Shown here piece after piece: positions 18,561-26,237 of a DNA stretch of 64,000 bases. Made by a program: the position numbers and the translations under genes. The notes beneath the pieces were generated by a model, which searched no databases, was not told where the DNA came from, and saw only the letters and a list, made by a program, of their open reading frames with translations. Each line of letters opens with the position of its first letter. Within the stretch, counting starts at the first letter, position 1. The stretch comes from Chachezhania antarctica (lineage in GTDB: Bacteria; Pseudomonadota; Alphaproteobacteria; Rhodobacterales; Rhodobacteraceae). The stretch covers positions 185,066-249,065 of the forward strand of contig NZ_QZEX01000003.1 in NCBI RefSeq assembly GCF_003646465.1. Reading direction: 5' to 3'.

Positions 18561-18590
18561 CATCATATGTATTGACAACTTATCAGATGA
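18561..18590. promoter_or_regulatory. Candidate GntR operator upstream of uronate TRAP operon
   Basis: CATCATATGTATTGACAACTTATCAGATGA-type sequence, AT-rich in an otherwise GC-rich region and containing ACAACTTAT, related to the site at 17739-17756. It sits 61-90 bp before dctP in the divergent gap with the regulator gene, where autoregulation and operon control would be expected. Confidence 0.4.
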
Positions 18591-18650
18591 TTTCGCATAC
18601 CTCGCCATACCGGCGGTGCCTGCCGCTGACAAAAACAGGGAGGACTCCTG

Positions 18651-19625
18651 ATGACTTTCAATCGAATCGCGCTTTCGTGCGCCTTCGCGGCCTTCGTTGC
18701 AGCCCCGGCCTTTGCGGACGACTGGCGCGGCTGGAACATTCACCCCGAAGATTACCCGAACTCGATCGCGCTCGAGACGTTCGCCGCCGAGGTTGCTGAA
18801 AAGACAGACGGCCGGATCGAACCGCAGGTCTACCACAACGCGGTTCTGGGCGCGCAGCCCGATGCCATCGAACAGGTGCGCAACGGCGGGCTGGATTTCG
18901 CGAACTTCAACATGGGCCCGATGGGCCAGATCGTGCCCGCCACCAACGTGCTGTCGCTGCCGTTCATCTTCCAGGACGTCGACCAGATGCACAAGGTGAT
19001 GGACGGCGAGATCGGCGAACGCTTCTCGGACGCGCTGGCGGAAGAGGGGCTTGTGGCGCTCAGCTGGTTCGACAGCGGTTCGCGGTCGTTCTACACCACC
19101 TCGAAGGCGATCCAGACGCCGGATGACGTAAAGGGCATGAAGTTCCGCGTCATGAACAACGACCTGTATGTCGACATGGTCGACCAGCTGGGCGGCAACG
19201 CCACGCCGATGGCCTATGGCGAAGTCTACCAGTCGCTGAAAACCGGCGTGATCGACGGTGCGGAAAACAACTACCCGTCCTACGACAGTTCGAACCACTT
19301 CGAAGTGGCGCCCTACTATTCGATCACCAACCACCTGATCATTCCGGAATGCCTGTGCGTGTCGGTCGACACGTGGGAAAGCCTGTCGGAAGAAGACCAG
19401 GCGATCGTGAAGGAAGCGGCCGTCGCCGCGGCCAAGGAACAGCGCGCGCTGTGGGCCGAACGCGAAAAGGCCAGCCGCGCCAAGGTGGAAGCCGCCGGTT
19501 CGCAGATCAACGAAGTGCAGGACCCGAAAGCCTTCCAGGACAAGATGGGCCCTGTCTACGAGAAGTTCATCGAGGCGAACCCGGATCTGGAAAAGCTGAT
19601 CAAGGATATCCAGTCCACCAGCTGA
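18651..19625 (+). CDS. TRAP transporter substrate-binding protein, uronate cluster
   Basis: A 324-residue DctP-family periplasmic receptor. The signal peptide ends at about residue 22 (AAPAFADDW). The mature part has the conserved KFRVMNNDLYVDMVDQLGGN segment, whose Arg ligates substrate carboxylate in this family, and the GVIDGAENNYPSY block. By context it binds galacturonate/glucuronate, as do related receptors beside uronate dehydrogenase genes. ATG at 18651 follows cagggaggactcct. A terminator-like hairpin follows the gene. Confidence 0.9.
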   Translation: MTFNRIALSCAFAAFVAAPAFADDWRGWNIHPEDYPNSIALETFAAEVAEKTDGRIEPQVYHNAVLGAQPDAIEQVRNGGLDFANFNMGPMGQIVPATNVLSLPFIFQDVDQMHKVMDGEIGERFSDALAEEGLVALSWFDSGSRSFYTTSKAIQTPDDVKGMKFRVMNNDLYVDMVDQLGGNATPMAYGEVYQSLKTGVIDGAENNYPSYDSSNHFEVAPYYSITNHLIIPECLCVSVDTWESLSEEDQAIVKEAAVAAAKEQRALWAEREKASRAKVEAAGSQINEVQDPKAFQDKMGPVYEKFIEANPDLEKLIKDIQSTS

Positions 19626-19642
19626 ATCCTGGTCCAATGATG

Positions 19643-19673
19643 CCCCGGTCCGATCACGGGCCGGGGTCTTTCT
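19643..19673 (+). terminator. Attenuating terminator between dctP and dctQ
   Basis: A 9-bp stem CCCCGGTCC/GGGCCGGGG (one G-T pair), 6-nt loop GATCAC, followed by TCTTTCT. It lies between the receptor and membrane-subunit genes and would favour receptor expression over the permeases. Confidence 0.65.
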
Positions 19674-19692
19674 GTCCCTGCCGGAGAAGGTC

Positions 19693-20208
19693 ATGACCCT
19701 TCCAAGACCCCTCGCAGAGCGCGGCCCCGTCGAACGCGCCTGTGACATGGCCGCCATGGCCTGCATGACCGTCGCCGGAGTTCAGCTGGTGGCGTTGATC
19801 GCGATCTTCGGCTGGCTGGTCTTCGGCCGCTACGTTCTGAACGACACGCCCACATGGGTCGAGCAGGCGGCCCTGCTGCTGGTCTGCTGGATCACCTTCC
19901 TGGGGGCTGCCGCCGGGATCTGGACGAAATCCCACCTGTCCATCGAATTCATCCGCGAGATGTTCCCCGACCGGATCCGCATCCCACTGCGCTGGATCGC
20001 CGTGATCGGCGTGATCATCTTCGGCTGCTATCTTGCCTGGTACGGCTATGAGCTCGCCGACAAGACATGGCGCCGCCGCATCCCGATGCTGGGCATCGCC
20101 GAAGGCTGGCGCGCCGTGCCGATGGCGATCTGCGGCGTGCTGAGTGTTCTGTTCTCATTATATCACCTTGTCGCGCTGTGGCGTGGCGACGACCTGACGG
20201 AGCACTGA
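19693..20208 (+). CDS. TRAP transporter small permease (DctQ family), uronate cluster
   Basis: A 171-residue four-helix membrane protein. FGWLVFGRYVLNDTPTWVEQ (about residues 37-56) is the DctQ signature, including the conserved Trp and Glu. It ends directly before dctM: stop at 20206-20208, next ATG at 20209. It links the periplasmic receptor with the large permease in probable uronate uptake. Confidence 0.9.
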   Translation: MTLPRPLAERGPVERACDMAAMACMTVAGVQLVALIAIFGWLVFGRYVLNDTPTWVEQAALLLVCWITFLGAAAGIWTKSHLSIEFIREMFPDRIRIPLRWIAVIGVIIFGCYLAWYGYELADKTWRRRIPMLGIAEGWRAVPMAICGVLSVLFSLYHLVALWRGDDLTEH

Positions 20209-21486
20209 ATGGGCCTTGCACTTCTTTTCGGCATCTTCGGCCTTGGCCTGATCGCAGGCATGCCGGTTGCCCTGGCCCTTGGCCTCGCCACTGTCGGAGG
20301 CTTCCTGTACGAGGGCCTGCCGATGTTCATCGGGTTCCAGCGCATCCTGTCGGGCATTTCCGTCTTTTCGCTGCTGGCCATCCCCTTCTTCATCTTCGCG
20401 GGCGAACTGATGATGCAGGGCGGCATTGCCGGCCGCCTTGTCCGCCTTGCCGCCAGCGCCGTGGGCAAATCCCGCGGGGGGCTTGGCGTCGTGAATGTGG
20501 TGTCGTCGATGCTGTTCGGCGGGATCTCGGGCTCCGCCGTGGCGGATACGTCGGCGCTGGGGTCGATCCTGATGCCGGTGATGAAGGAAAAGGGCTACGA
20601 CGCGGATTATGCCGTGAACGTGACCGTGACATCGTCGGTCGCGGGCGTCGTCATCCCGCCGTCGCACAACATGATCCTGTTTGCCGTGGCGGCCGGGGGC
20701 GTTTCCGTTTCCCAGCTGTTCATCGCGGGCATCGTGCCGGGCATGCTGATGTGCCTGTGCCTTGGCATCGTCGCCTGGTACGTCGCGGTGAAACGCGGCT
20801 ATCCGTCGGAAGAGTTCCCGGGCTGGAACGCGCTGCTGGTCAGCTTCATCGTTGCGATCCCCGGTCTGATGACGGCGATCATCATCGTCGGCGGCGTGCT
20901 GTCGGGCGTGATGACCGTGACGGAATCCGGTGCCTTCGGCGCCATCTGGGCGCTGGTCGTGACCGTCTTCGTCTACCGCGAGCTGACATGGTCAGGCTTC
21001 AAGGCCGCCGTGCTGGCCGCGGTGCGGACCACCGCGCTGGTCATGCTGCTGGTGGCCACGGCATCCGCCTTTGCCTACCTGCTCGCGCTTTACCGTGTGC
21101 CGGACAACCTGGCGACCTTCGTCACCTCGATCTCGTCCAACCCGATCGTGATCCTGCTGCTTCTGAACCTCACGCTGCTGGTTCTTGGCATGATCATGGA
21201 CATGGCTGCCCTTATTCTGATCTGTACCCCCATCTTCCTGCCCGTCGTCATCGGGCTGGGCATGGACCCGGTGCAGTTCGGTGTGATCATGATGATGAAC
21301 TTGGGCCTTGGTCTGTGCACCCCGCCTGTGGGCGCGTGTCTGTTCGTGGGCTGCGTCGTGGGGGGGATACGGATTGAAGAGGCCGTCAAGACGATCTGGC
21401 CGTTTTATGCCGCCATCCTGGTTGCGCTGCTGCTTGTGACCTATGTACCCGCAATCTCGATGACGCTGCCGAACCTGCTGAAATAG
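20209..21486 (+). CDS. TRAP transporter large permease (DctM family), uronate cluster
   Basis: A 425-residue, about 12-helix transport subunit. Typical blocks are RILSGISVFSLLAIPFFIFA (about residues 45-64), VVIPPSHNMILFA and GLGLCTPPVGACLFVGC. It directly follows dctQ without a gap, and udh starts 27 nt downstream, after a short duplicated cctgctgaaatagg sequence at the gene end (21474-21501). Confidence 0.91.
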   Translation: MGLALLFGIFGLGLIAGMPVALALGLATVGGFLYEGLPMFIGFQRILSGISVFSLLAIPFFIFAGELMMQGGIAGRLVRLAASAVGKSRGGLGVVNVVSSMLFGGISGSAVADTSALGSILMPVMKEKGYDADYAVNVTVTSSVAGVVIPPSHNMILFAVAAGGVSVSQLFIAGIVPGMLMCLCLGIVAWYVAVKRGYPSEEFPGWNALLVSFIVAIPGLMTAIIIVGGVLSGVMTVTESGAFGAIWALVVTVFVYRELTWSGFKAAVLAAVRTTALVMLLVATASAFAYLLALYRVPDNLATFVTSISSNPIVILLLLNLTLLVLGMIMDMAALILICTPIFLPVVIGLGMDPVQFGVIMMMNLGLGLCTPPVGACLFVGCVVGGIRIEEAVKTIWPFYAAILVALLLVTYVPAISMTLPNLLK

Positions 21487-21513
21487 GCCTGCTGAAATAG
21501 GAAAGTTGACCCG

Positions 21514-22311
21514 ATGAAACGACTGCTCATCACCGGTGCCGCCGGCAATCTTGGCAAACTGGCGCGCGAACGGCTGGGCCACATGGCCGACGTGCTGCGC
21601 CTGTCCGACATTGCGGAAATGGAGCCCGCCGCCGGCCCCCATGAAGAAATCGTGCCCTGCGATCTGGGGGACGAGGCCGCGGTGTTCGACCTTGTGAAGG
21701 ATTGCGACGCGATCCTGCATCTGGGCGGCGTATCGGTGGAACGTCCGTGGGACATGATCCAGCGCGGCAACATCACCGGCGTCTACAACCTGTACGAAGC
21801 CGCGCGCGCCAACGGGATGCCGCGGATCTTCTTCGCCACGTCGAACCACACCATCGGCTACTACCGCCAGGATCAGGTGATCGACACCAGGGATCCGATG
21901 AAGCCCGACGGGCTTTATGGCGTGTCCAAGTGCTTTGGCGAGGCGATGGCCTCGCTCTATCATTCCAAGTTCGGGCAGGAGACGGCGCTGATCCGCATCG
22001 GTTCGTGCTTCGAAAAACCCCGCGACCGGCGGATGCTGGCCACGTGGATGGCGCCGGACGATTTCGTTTCACTTGTGGAATGCGTGTTCCGCGTCCCGAT
22101 GTTGGGTTGCCCCGTCATCTGGGGCGTGTCAGACAACGACGAAGGCTGGTGGGACAAATCGACGGCCAAGCTGATCGGCTGGCGCCCCAAGCACAATTCC
22201 GAGGACTTCCGCGCCGAGATCGAAGCTGCCGCGCCATGCCCGCCGGCTGACGCACCTGAATCCGTCTACCAGGGCGGCAAGTTCACGTCCGAGCCCATAT
22301 ATCGAGACTAA
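21514..22311 (+). CDS. udh: NAD-dependent uronate dehydrogenase (Udh)
   Basis: A 265-residue extended-SDR enzyme that oxidises D-galacturonate or D-glucuronate at C1 to the 1,5-aldarolactone. TGAAGNLG (about residues 6-13) binds NAD; SNHTIGYY and the catalytic YGVSK (about residue 135) are close to characterised Udh proteins. Length equals the family's 265 residues. It follows the TRAP genes and precedes the semialdehyde dehydrogenase, so it is the entry step of the pathway completed by gli-gci-kdgD on the other strand. Confidence 0.9.
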   Translation: MKRLLITGAAGNLGKLARERLGHMADVLRLSDIAEMEPAAGPHEEIVPCDLGDEAAVFDLVKDCDAILHLGGVSVERPWDMIQRGNITGVYNLYEAARANGMPRIFFATSNHTIGYYRQDQVIDTRDPMKPDGLYGVSKCFGEAMASLYHSKFGQETALIRIGSCFEKPRDRRMLATWMAPDDFVSLVECVFRVPMLGCPVIWGVSDNDEGWWDKSTAKLIGWRPKHNSEDFRAEIEAAAPCPPADAPESVYQGGKFTSEPIYRD

Positions 22312-22331
22312 GTTTCAGTAGGAGCCCCTTC

Positions 22332-23861
22332 ATGGCTGACACGACCTTTACCCCGACCGGCAAGCATCTCATCGCAGGCGAATGGGTCGGGGGATCCGAC
22401 ACGTTCCGTTCCGCGCCCCTGACCGGCGAAGGCTTCGACGTTGCGCGCGGCACCGCCGCCGATGTCGACCGCGCCGTACAGGCTGCGGAAGATGCGTTCT
22501 GGACCTATGGCTACACGTCCCGCGAAACCCGCGCGAAGTTCCTCGAGGCCATCGCAGACGAGATCGAGGCCCGCGGCGAGGCGATCACCGCCATCGGCAC
22601 CGCGGAAAGCGGCCTGCCCGAGGCCCGTCTGCAAGGCGAACGCGGCCGCACCACCGGCCAGCTGCGCATGTTCGCGAACCATATCCGGAGCGAGGATTAC
22701 CTCGACATCCGCCACGACGAAGCGCTGCCCGACCGCGCGCCGCTGCCGCGCCCGGATCTGAAGATGGTCCAGCGCCCGATCGGCCCCGTGGCCGTCTTTG
22801 GCGCGTCGAACTTCCCGCTGGCGTTTTCGACAGCAGGTGGCGACACCGCCGCCGCACTGGCCGCCGGCTGCCCCGTCGTCGTGAAGGGCCACCCGGCCCA
22901 TCCCGGCACCGGAGAGATCGTGGCCGATGCCATCCTTGCCGCGATCAAGAGCTGCGACATGCCCGCCGGCACGTTCTCCCTGATCCAGGGCGATCAGCGT
23001 GAATATGCGCAGGCGCTGGTTCAGCATCCGCTGATCAACGCCGTGGGCTTCACCGGGTCGCTGGGTGCGGGCCGCGCCCTGTTCGACCTGTGTGCACAGC
23101 GCCCGGTTCCGATCCCGTTCTTCGGGGAGCTTGGTTCCGTCAACCCGATGTTCATCCTGCCCGCCGCCGCCAAGGCACGCGGGGCCGCCATCGGTGAAGG
23201 CTGGGCCGGGTCGCTGACCATGGGCGCGGGCCAGTTCTGCACCAATCCCGGCATCGCCGTGGTCGAAAAGGGGGCCGAGGGCGACGCTTTCGTCGCTGCC
23301 GCCAAGACCGCGCTGGAAGCCGCAGGCCCCCAGCCCATGCTGACCGACGGCATCGCCGATGCCTACCGTTCGGGCCGGGACAAGTTCGCCGCGCGCAATG
23401 CCGTGTCGACGCTGGTCAAGACCGACGCGGAAGGCCGTCAGGCCACGCCGAACCTGTTCGAGACTGACGCTTCCAACTACCTGCAGGACCACGCCCTGGG
23501 CGAAGAGGTCTTCGGACCGCTGGGCCTTGTGGTGCGTGTGTCTGGCGTGGACGAAATGGCCGAGCTTGCGAAGGGCTTCGAAGGCCAGCTGACCACGACG
23601 CTGCAGATGGATGACGGTGACGCGGACGTGGCGTCGAAGCTTCTCCCGATCCTGGAACGCAAGGCGGGCCGGATCCTGGCCAACGGCTTCCCCACGGGCG
23701 TGGAAGTGGCCGACAGCATGGTCCATGGCGGGCCTTACCCGGCCTCCACCAATTTCGGCGCGACGTCGGTCGGCTCCCTGTCGATCCGCCGCTTCCTGCG
23801 GCCGGTCTGCTACCAGAACCTGCCCGATGCGGTTCTGCCGCAGGATCTGGCCAAAGCCTGA
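22332..23861 (+). CDS. 2,5-dioxovalerate (2-oxoglutarate semialdehyde) dehydrogenase
   Basis: A 509-residue aldehyde dehydrogenase of the KGSADH-III type. Present are the cofactor-binding VFGASNFPLAFSTAGGDTAA (about residues 153-172), the general-base Glu in FFGELGSVNP (about 262) and the nucleophilic Cys in GAGQFCTNPG (about 300). This family oxidises 2-oxoglutarate semialdehyde to 2-oxoglutarate, the last step after KdgD and also after non-phosphorylative arabinose degradation. ATG at 22332 follows aggagc, 20 nt after udh. Confidence 0.9.
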   Translation: MADTTFTPTGKHLIAGEWVGGSDTFRSAPLTGEGFDVARGTAADVDRAVQAAEDAFWTYGYTSRETRAKFLEAIADEIEARGEAITAIGTAESGLPEARLQGERGRTTGQLRMFANHIRSEDYLDIRHDEALPDRAPLPRPDLKMVQRPIGPVAVFGASNFPLAFSTAGGDTAAALAAGCPVVVKGHPAHPGTGEIVADAILAAIKSCDMPAGTFSLIQGDQREYAQALVQHPLINAVGFTGSLGAGRALFDLCAQRPVPIPFFGELGSVNPMFILPAAAKARGAAIGEGWAGSLTMGAGQFCTNPGIAVVEKGAEGDAFVAAAKTALEAAGPQPMLTDGIADAYRSGRDKFAARNAVSTLVKTDAEGRQATPNLFETDASNYLQDHALGEEVFGPLGLVVRVSGVDEMAELAKGFEGQLTTTLQMDDGDADVASKLLPILERKAGRILANGFPTGVEVADSMVHGGPYPASTNFGATSVGSLSIRRFLRPVCYQNLPDAVLPQDLAKA

Positions 23862-23920
23862 TCCACATTCCATGGGACTGAAATGTCGGCGGTGACCCTC
23901 GGGTCGCCGCCGGTTTTCGT

Positions 23921-25402
23921 TCAGGCGGCCCCTGCGGTGGTCTGGCGGGGAAAGAAGATCGCGTGGCTTGGATCGAAATCGTAATCCGCAGCCAGCTCTT
24001 CCGCCTCCCCCGCCAGTTCCGCGACCGACCGAAGGATGTAGTCGACCTTCTCGTCGCTCATCAGAACGCTGAAGTTCAGGCGTGTGAAGCCGGGCTTGTC
24101 CATCTCGTTTCCCGCAAGGATGCTGTCGCGCAGCGCGTCCGATTGCGCGTCGCTGATGCCCAGCAAACGGTGCACATAGGGCCCGGCGCAAGCACAGCCG
24201 CCGCGGGCCTGGATGCCGTAACGGTCGCTGAGCATCCGCGTGACCAGTTGCTGGTGGATGTAACCGCCCCGGCCATCGCGGACCCGGAAGGAAAAGATCG
24301 GCAGGCGAGGGGCCTCCAGATTGCCCAGAAGCTCCAGCATGTCATTCCCCGAGCACGCCTTCAGGGCACGGGCGGTCAGCGCCGTGTTCCGGTCCTGCAT
24401 ATGGCCCGCGCCGATGGCGTCCTTGATCAGGAAGGCGAGCGCGGCCCGGATATCGCCGATCACGTTGGGCGTTCCCGCCTCCTCGCGGTTTTCAAGCTGC
24501 GCGCTGTAATCCTGCCGCCGGGGCGATACGAACCGGACGGTCCCGCCGCCGGGCCAGCTGGGCCTGTCGGTGACCACCGCATCACGGCGCAGCAGCAGCA
24601 CGCCCGACGCCCCCGGCCCGCCAATGAACTTGTGCGGCGACAGGACGATGGCGTCGATCGGCGCGTCCGGTTCGGGCGTGATGTCGATGGGCACGTAAGG
24701 TGCGCCGCCGGCGTAATCCCAGACCATCGCGGCGCCCGCCCGTTTCACCATCCGCGTTATGGTCGGCACGTCGGTGACGATGCCGGTCACGTTCGACACG
24801 GCGGACAGGGAGCAGATCACCCGGTCGCATTCGGCGGACCCGTCCAACGCGGCCTGCAGCGCGGCGATGTCCGGCCCGCCCATGGGGGATTCCGGGATCT
24901 CGACCACCTCGGCCCCGGATTCACGCCAGGGCAGGATGTTGGAATGGTGTTCGTAAGGCCCCACGATCACCCGCACGTACCGGCCTTCGGCAGCGGGGCC
25001 GCCTGCGCCAAGCAGCGTGACCACCCGGTTGATCCCGCTTGTCGCGCCCGAGCCCGAGAAGATCACGGCATGGTCCGGCCCCGCGCCGCAGGCCCGGGCA
25101 ATGATCGCGCGGGCATCGTTGCGCATCCGCGTCATGTGCGCGCCGACGAACGACGCCTCGGTATGGCTGTTGGCGTAGTAGGGCAGCACATGCTCCATCA
25201 CGAAGCGTTCCACCGCCATGTGCGCGCGGCCCGAGGCGACGTAATCGGCATAGACCAGCGGCTTTGGCCCGAACGGCCCGTCGATCTCCACGCCTTCGCC
25301 GATCAGCCCGTCGCGCAGGCGGGTCAGGGCATCCGGACCGTCCAGCGCGGCGCGGAAACGGGACAGGGCGGTGGGGGCGTCGATGGGGTGCGGGTTGGAC
25401 AT
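23921..25402 (-). CDS. Aminotransferase class V-fold PLP enzyme (cysteine desulfurase-like)
   Basis: A 493-residue PLP-dependent enzyme, longer than typical cysteine desulfurases (about 400). Features: YADYVASGRAH near residue 50, FSGSGATSGINRVV (phosphate cradle, about 115), DYAGGAPYVPID, the Schiff-base Lys in SPHKFIGGPGASG (about 250) and the late ARGGCACAGPYVHRLLG block (about 410). The family includes cysteine desulfurases, selenocysteine lyases and isopenicillin-N epimerases; the actual reaction is not clear. It is divergent from an Lrp-type regulator (114-bp gap), which probably controls it, suggesting an amino-acid substrate. Confidence 0.82.
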   Translation of the reverse strand: MSNPHPIDAPTALSRFRAALDGPDALTRLRDGLIGEGVEIDGPFGPKPLVYADYVASGRAHMAVERFVMEHVLPYYANSHTEASFVGAHMTRMRNDARAIIARACGAGPDHAVIFSGSGATSGINRVVTLLGAGGPAAEGRYVRVIVGPYEHHSNILPWRESGAEVVEIPESPMGGPDIAALQAALDGSAECDRVICSLSAVSNVTGIVTDVPTITRMVKRAGAAMVWDYAGGAPYVPIDITPEPDAPIDAIVLSPHKFIGGPGASGVLLLRRDAVVTDRPSWPGGGTVRFVSPRRQDYSAQLENREEAGTPNVIGDIRAALAFLIKDAIGAGHMQDRNTALTARALKACSGNDMLELLGNLEAPRLPIFSFRVRDGRGGYIHQQLVTRMLSDRYGIQARGGCACAGPYVHRLLGISDAQSDALRDSILAGNEMDKPGFTRLNFSVLMSDEKVDYILRSVAELAGEAEELAADYDFDPSHAIFFPRQTTAGAA

Positions 25403-25516
25403 TCAGGTACCTTTACGGAGAACGAAAGCGGATTTTGGGGTTCACGCTATTGATATCCATCGCGATCCGTTCGATCATCACTCAATACTTACGGAAATTA
25501 CTCTGAATTGGGTCAT

Positions 25517-26002
25517 ATGATCGACAACGCCACCAAGATCGACAGTTTCGATATGGCGATCCTGAATGCCCTGCAAAAGGACGGCCGGATCTCGCAACGG
25601 GATCTGGCCGACCGGGTGGGGCTGTCGCAGAACGCCTGCTGGCGGCGGCTGAACCGGCTGAACGGCAGCGGCCTGATCAAGGCCAGCCGGACCGAGATCG
25701 CGCTGGCGGAGCTGGGGTTCGACCTGACCGTCTTCGTGATGATCCGCACGCGGCATCACTCAAAAGATTGGGCCGACATGTTCCGCAAGCACGTGGAATC
25801 CCTGCCGCAGGTGCGGGATTTCTACCGGATCGGGGGCGACTGGGATTACCTTGTCCGCGTCGTCACCCGCGGGATGGCCGACTATGACCGGTTCTATCAA
25901 CGGCTGATCACCGATGTGGATCTGGCGACGGTGACCGGGTTCTTCGCGATGGAAAGCATCATCGAAAATCGCCCCGTCGACCTGCAGGCGTTGCAGTCCT
26001 GA
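25517..26002 (+). CDS. Lrp/AsnC family transcriptional regulator
   Basis: A 161-residue regulator with an N-terminal HTH (about residues 10-60: DMAILNALQKDGRISQRDLA, then LSQNACWRRLNRL) and a C-terminal RAM ligand/oligomerisation domain (VRDFYRIGGDWDYLVRV). The ATG at 25517 is chosen over a TTG 9 nt upstream. It is divergent from the class V PLP enzyme, the usual arrangement for a local amino-acid-responsive regulator. The AT-rich 25480-25510 stretch is a likely promoter/operator zone. Confidence 0.88.
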   Translation: MIDNATKIDSFDMAILNALQKDGRISQRDLADRVGLSQNACWRRLNRLNGSGLIKASRTEIALAELGFDLTVFVMIRTRHHSKDWADMFRKHVESLPQVRDFYRIGGDWDYLVRVVTRGMADYDRFYQRLITDVDLATVTGFFAMESIIENRPVDLQALQS

Positions 26003-26237
26003 AAACCAGCCCGCCGGGACACGTTGACATTGAGGCCGGACGATGAAGGTATCCGCGCACGCGCCGCGGCGCGAGGCCGGCGTGACGGTCCCTGGGGCCC
26101 GGAAATGGCCCGGCTAGGGAAATTGTAATCGTCAGCACCTACCAAGGGAGTGTTGCCGAACCACGGTTCGGCGGCGGCATGAAGCGTGCCCGGGTCACGG
26201 GGCCCGGTTGCGGGCGCGAACGGATGAAGAAGGACGT

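Noticed and set aside
17757..19766. A 669-codon minus-strand frame containing the GntR gene
   Set aside because: Only the last 245 codons form a protein family; the first part is antisense to the dctP receptor gene and has no domain.
21474..21501. Short duplication cctgctgaaatagg at the dctM end
   Set aside because: A 14-bp tandem-like duplication spanning the stop codon; no sign of a mobile element or function.
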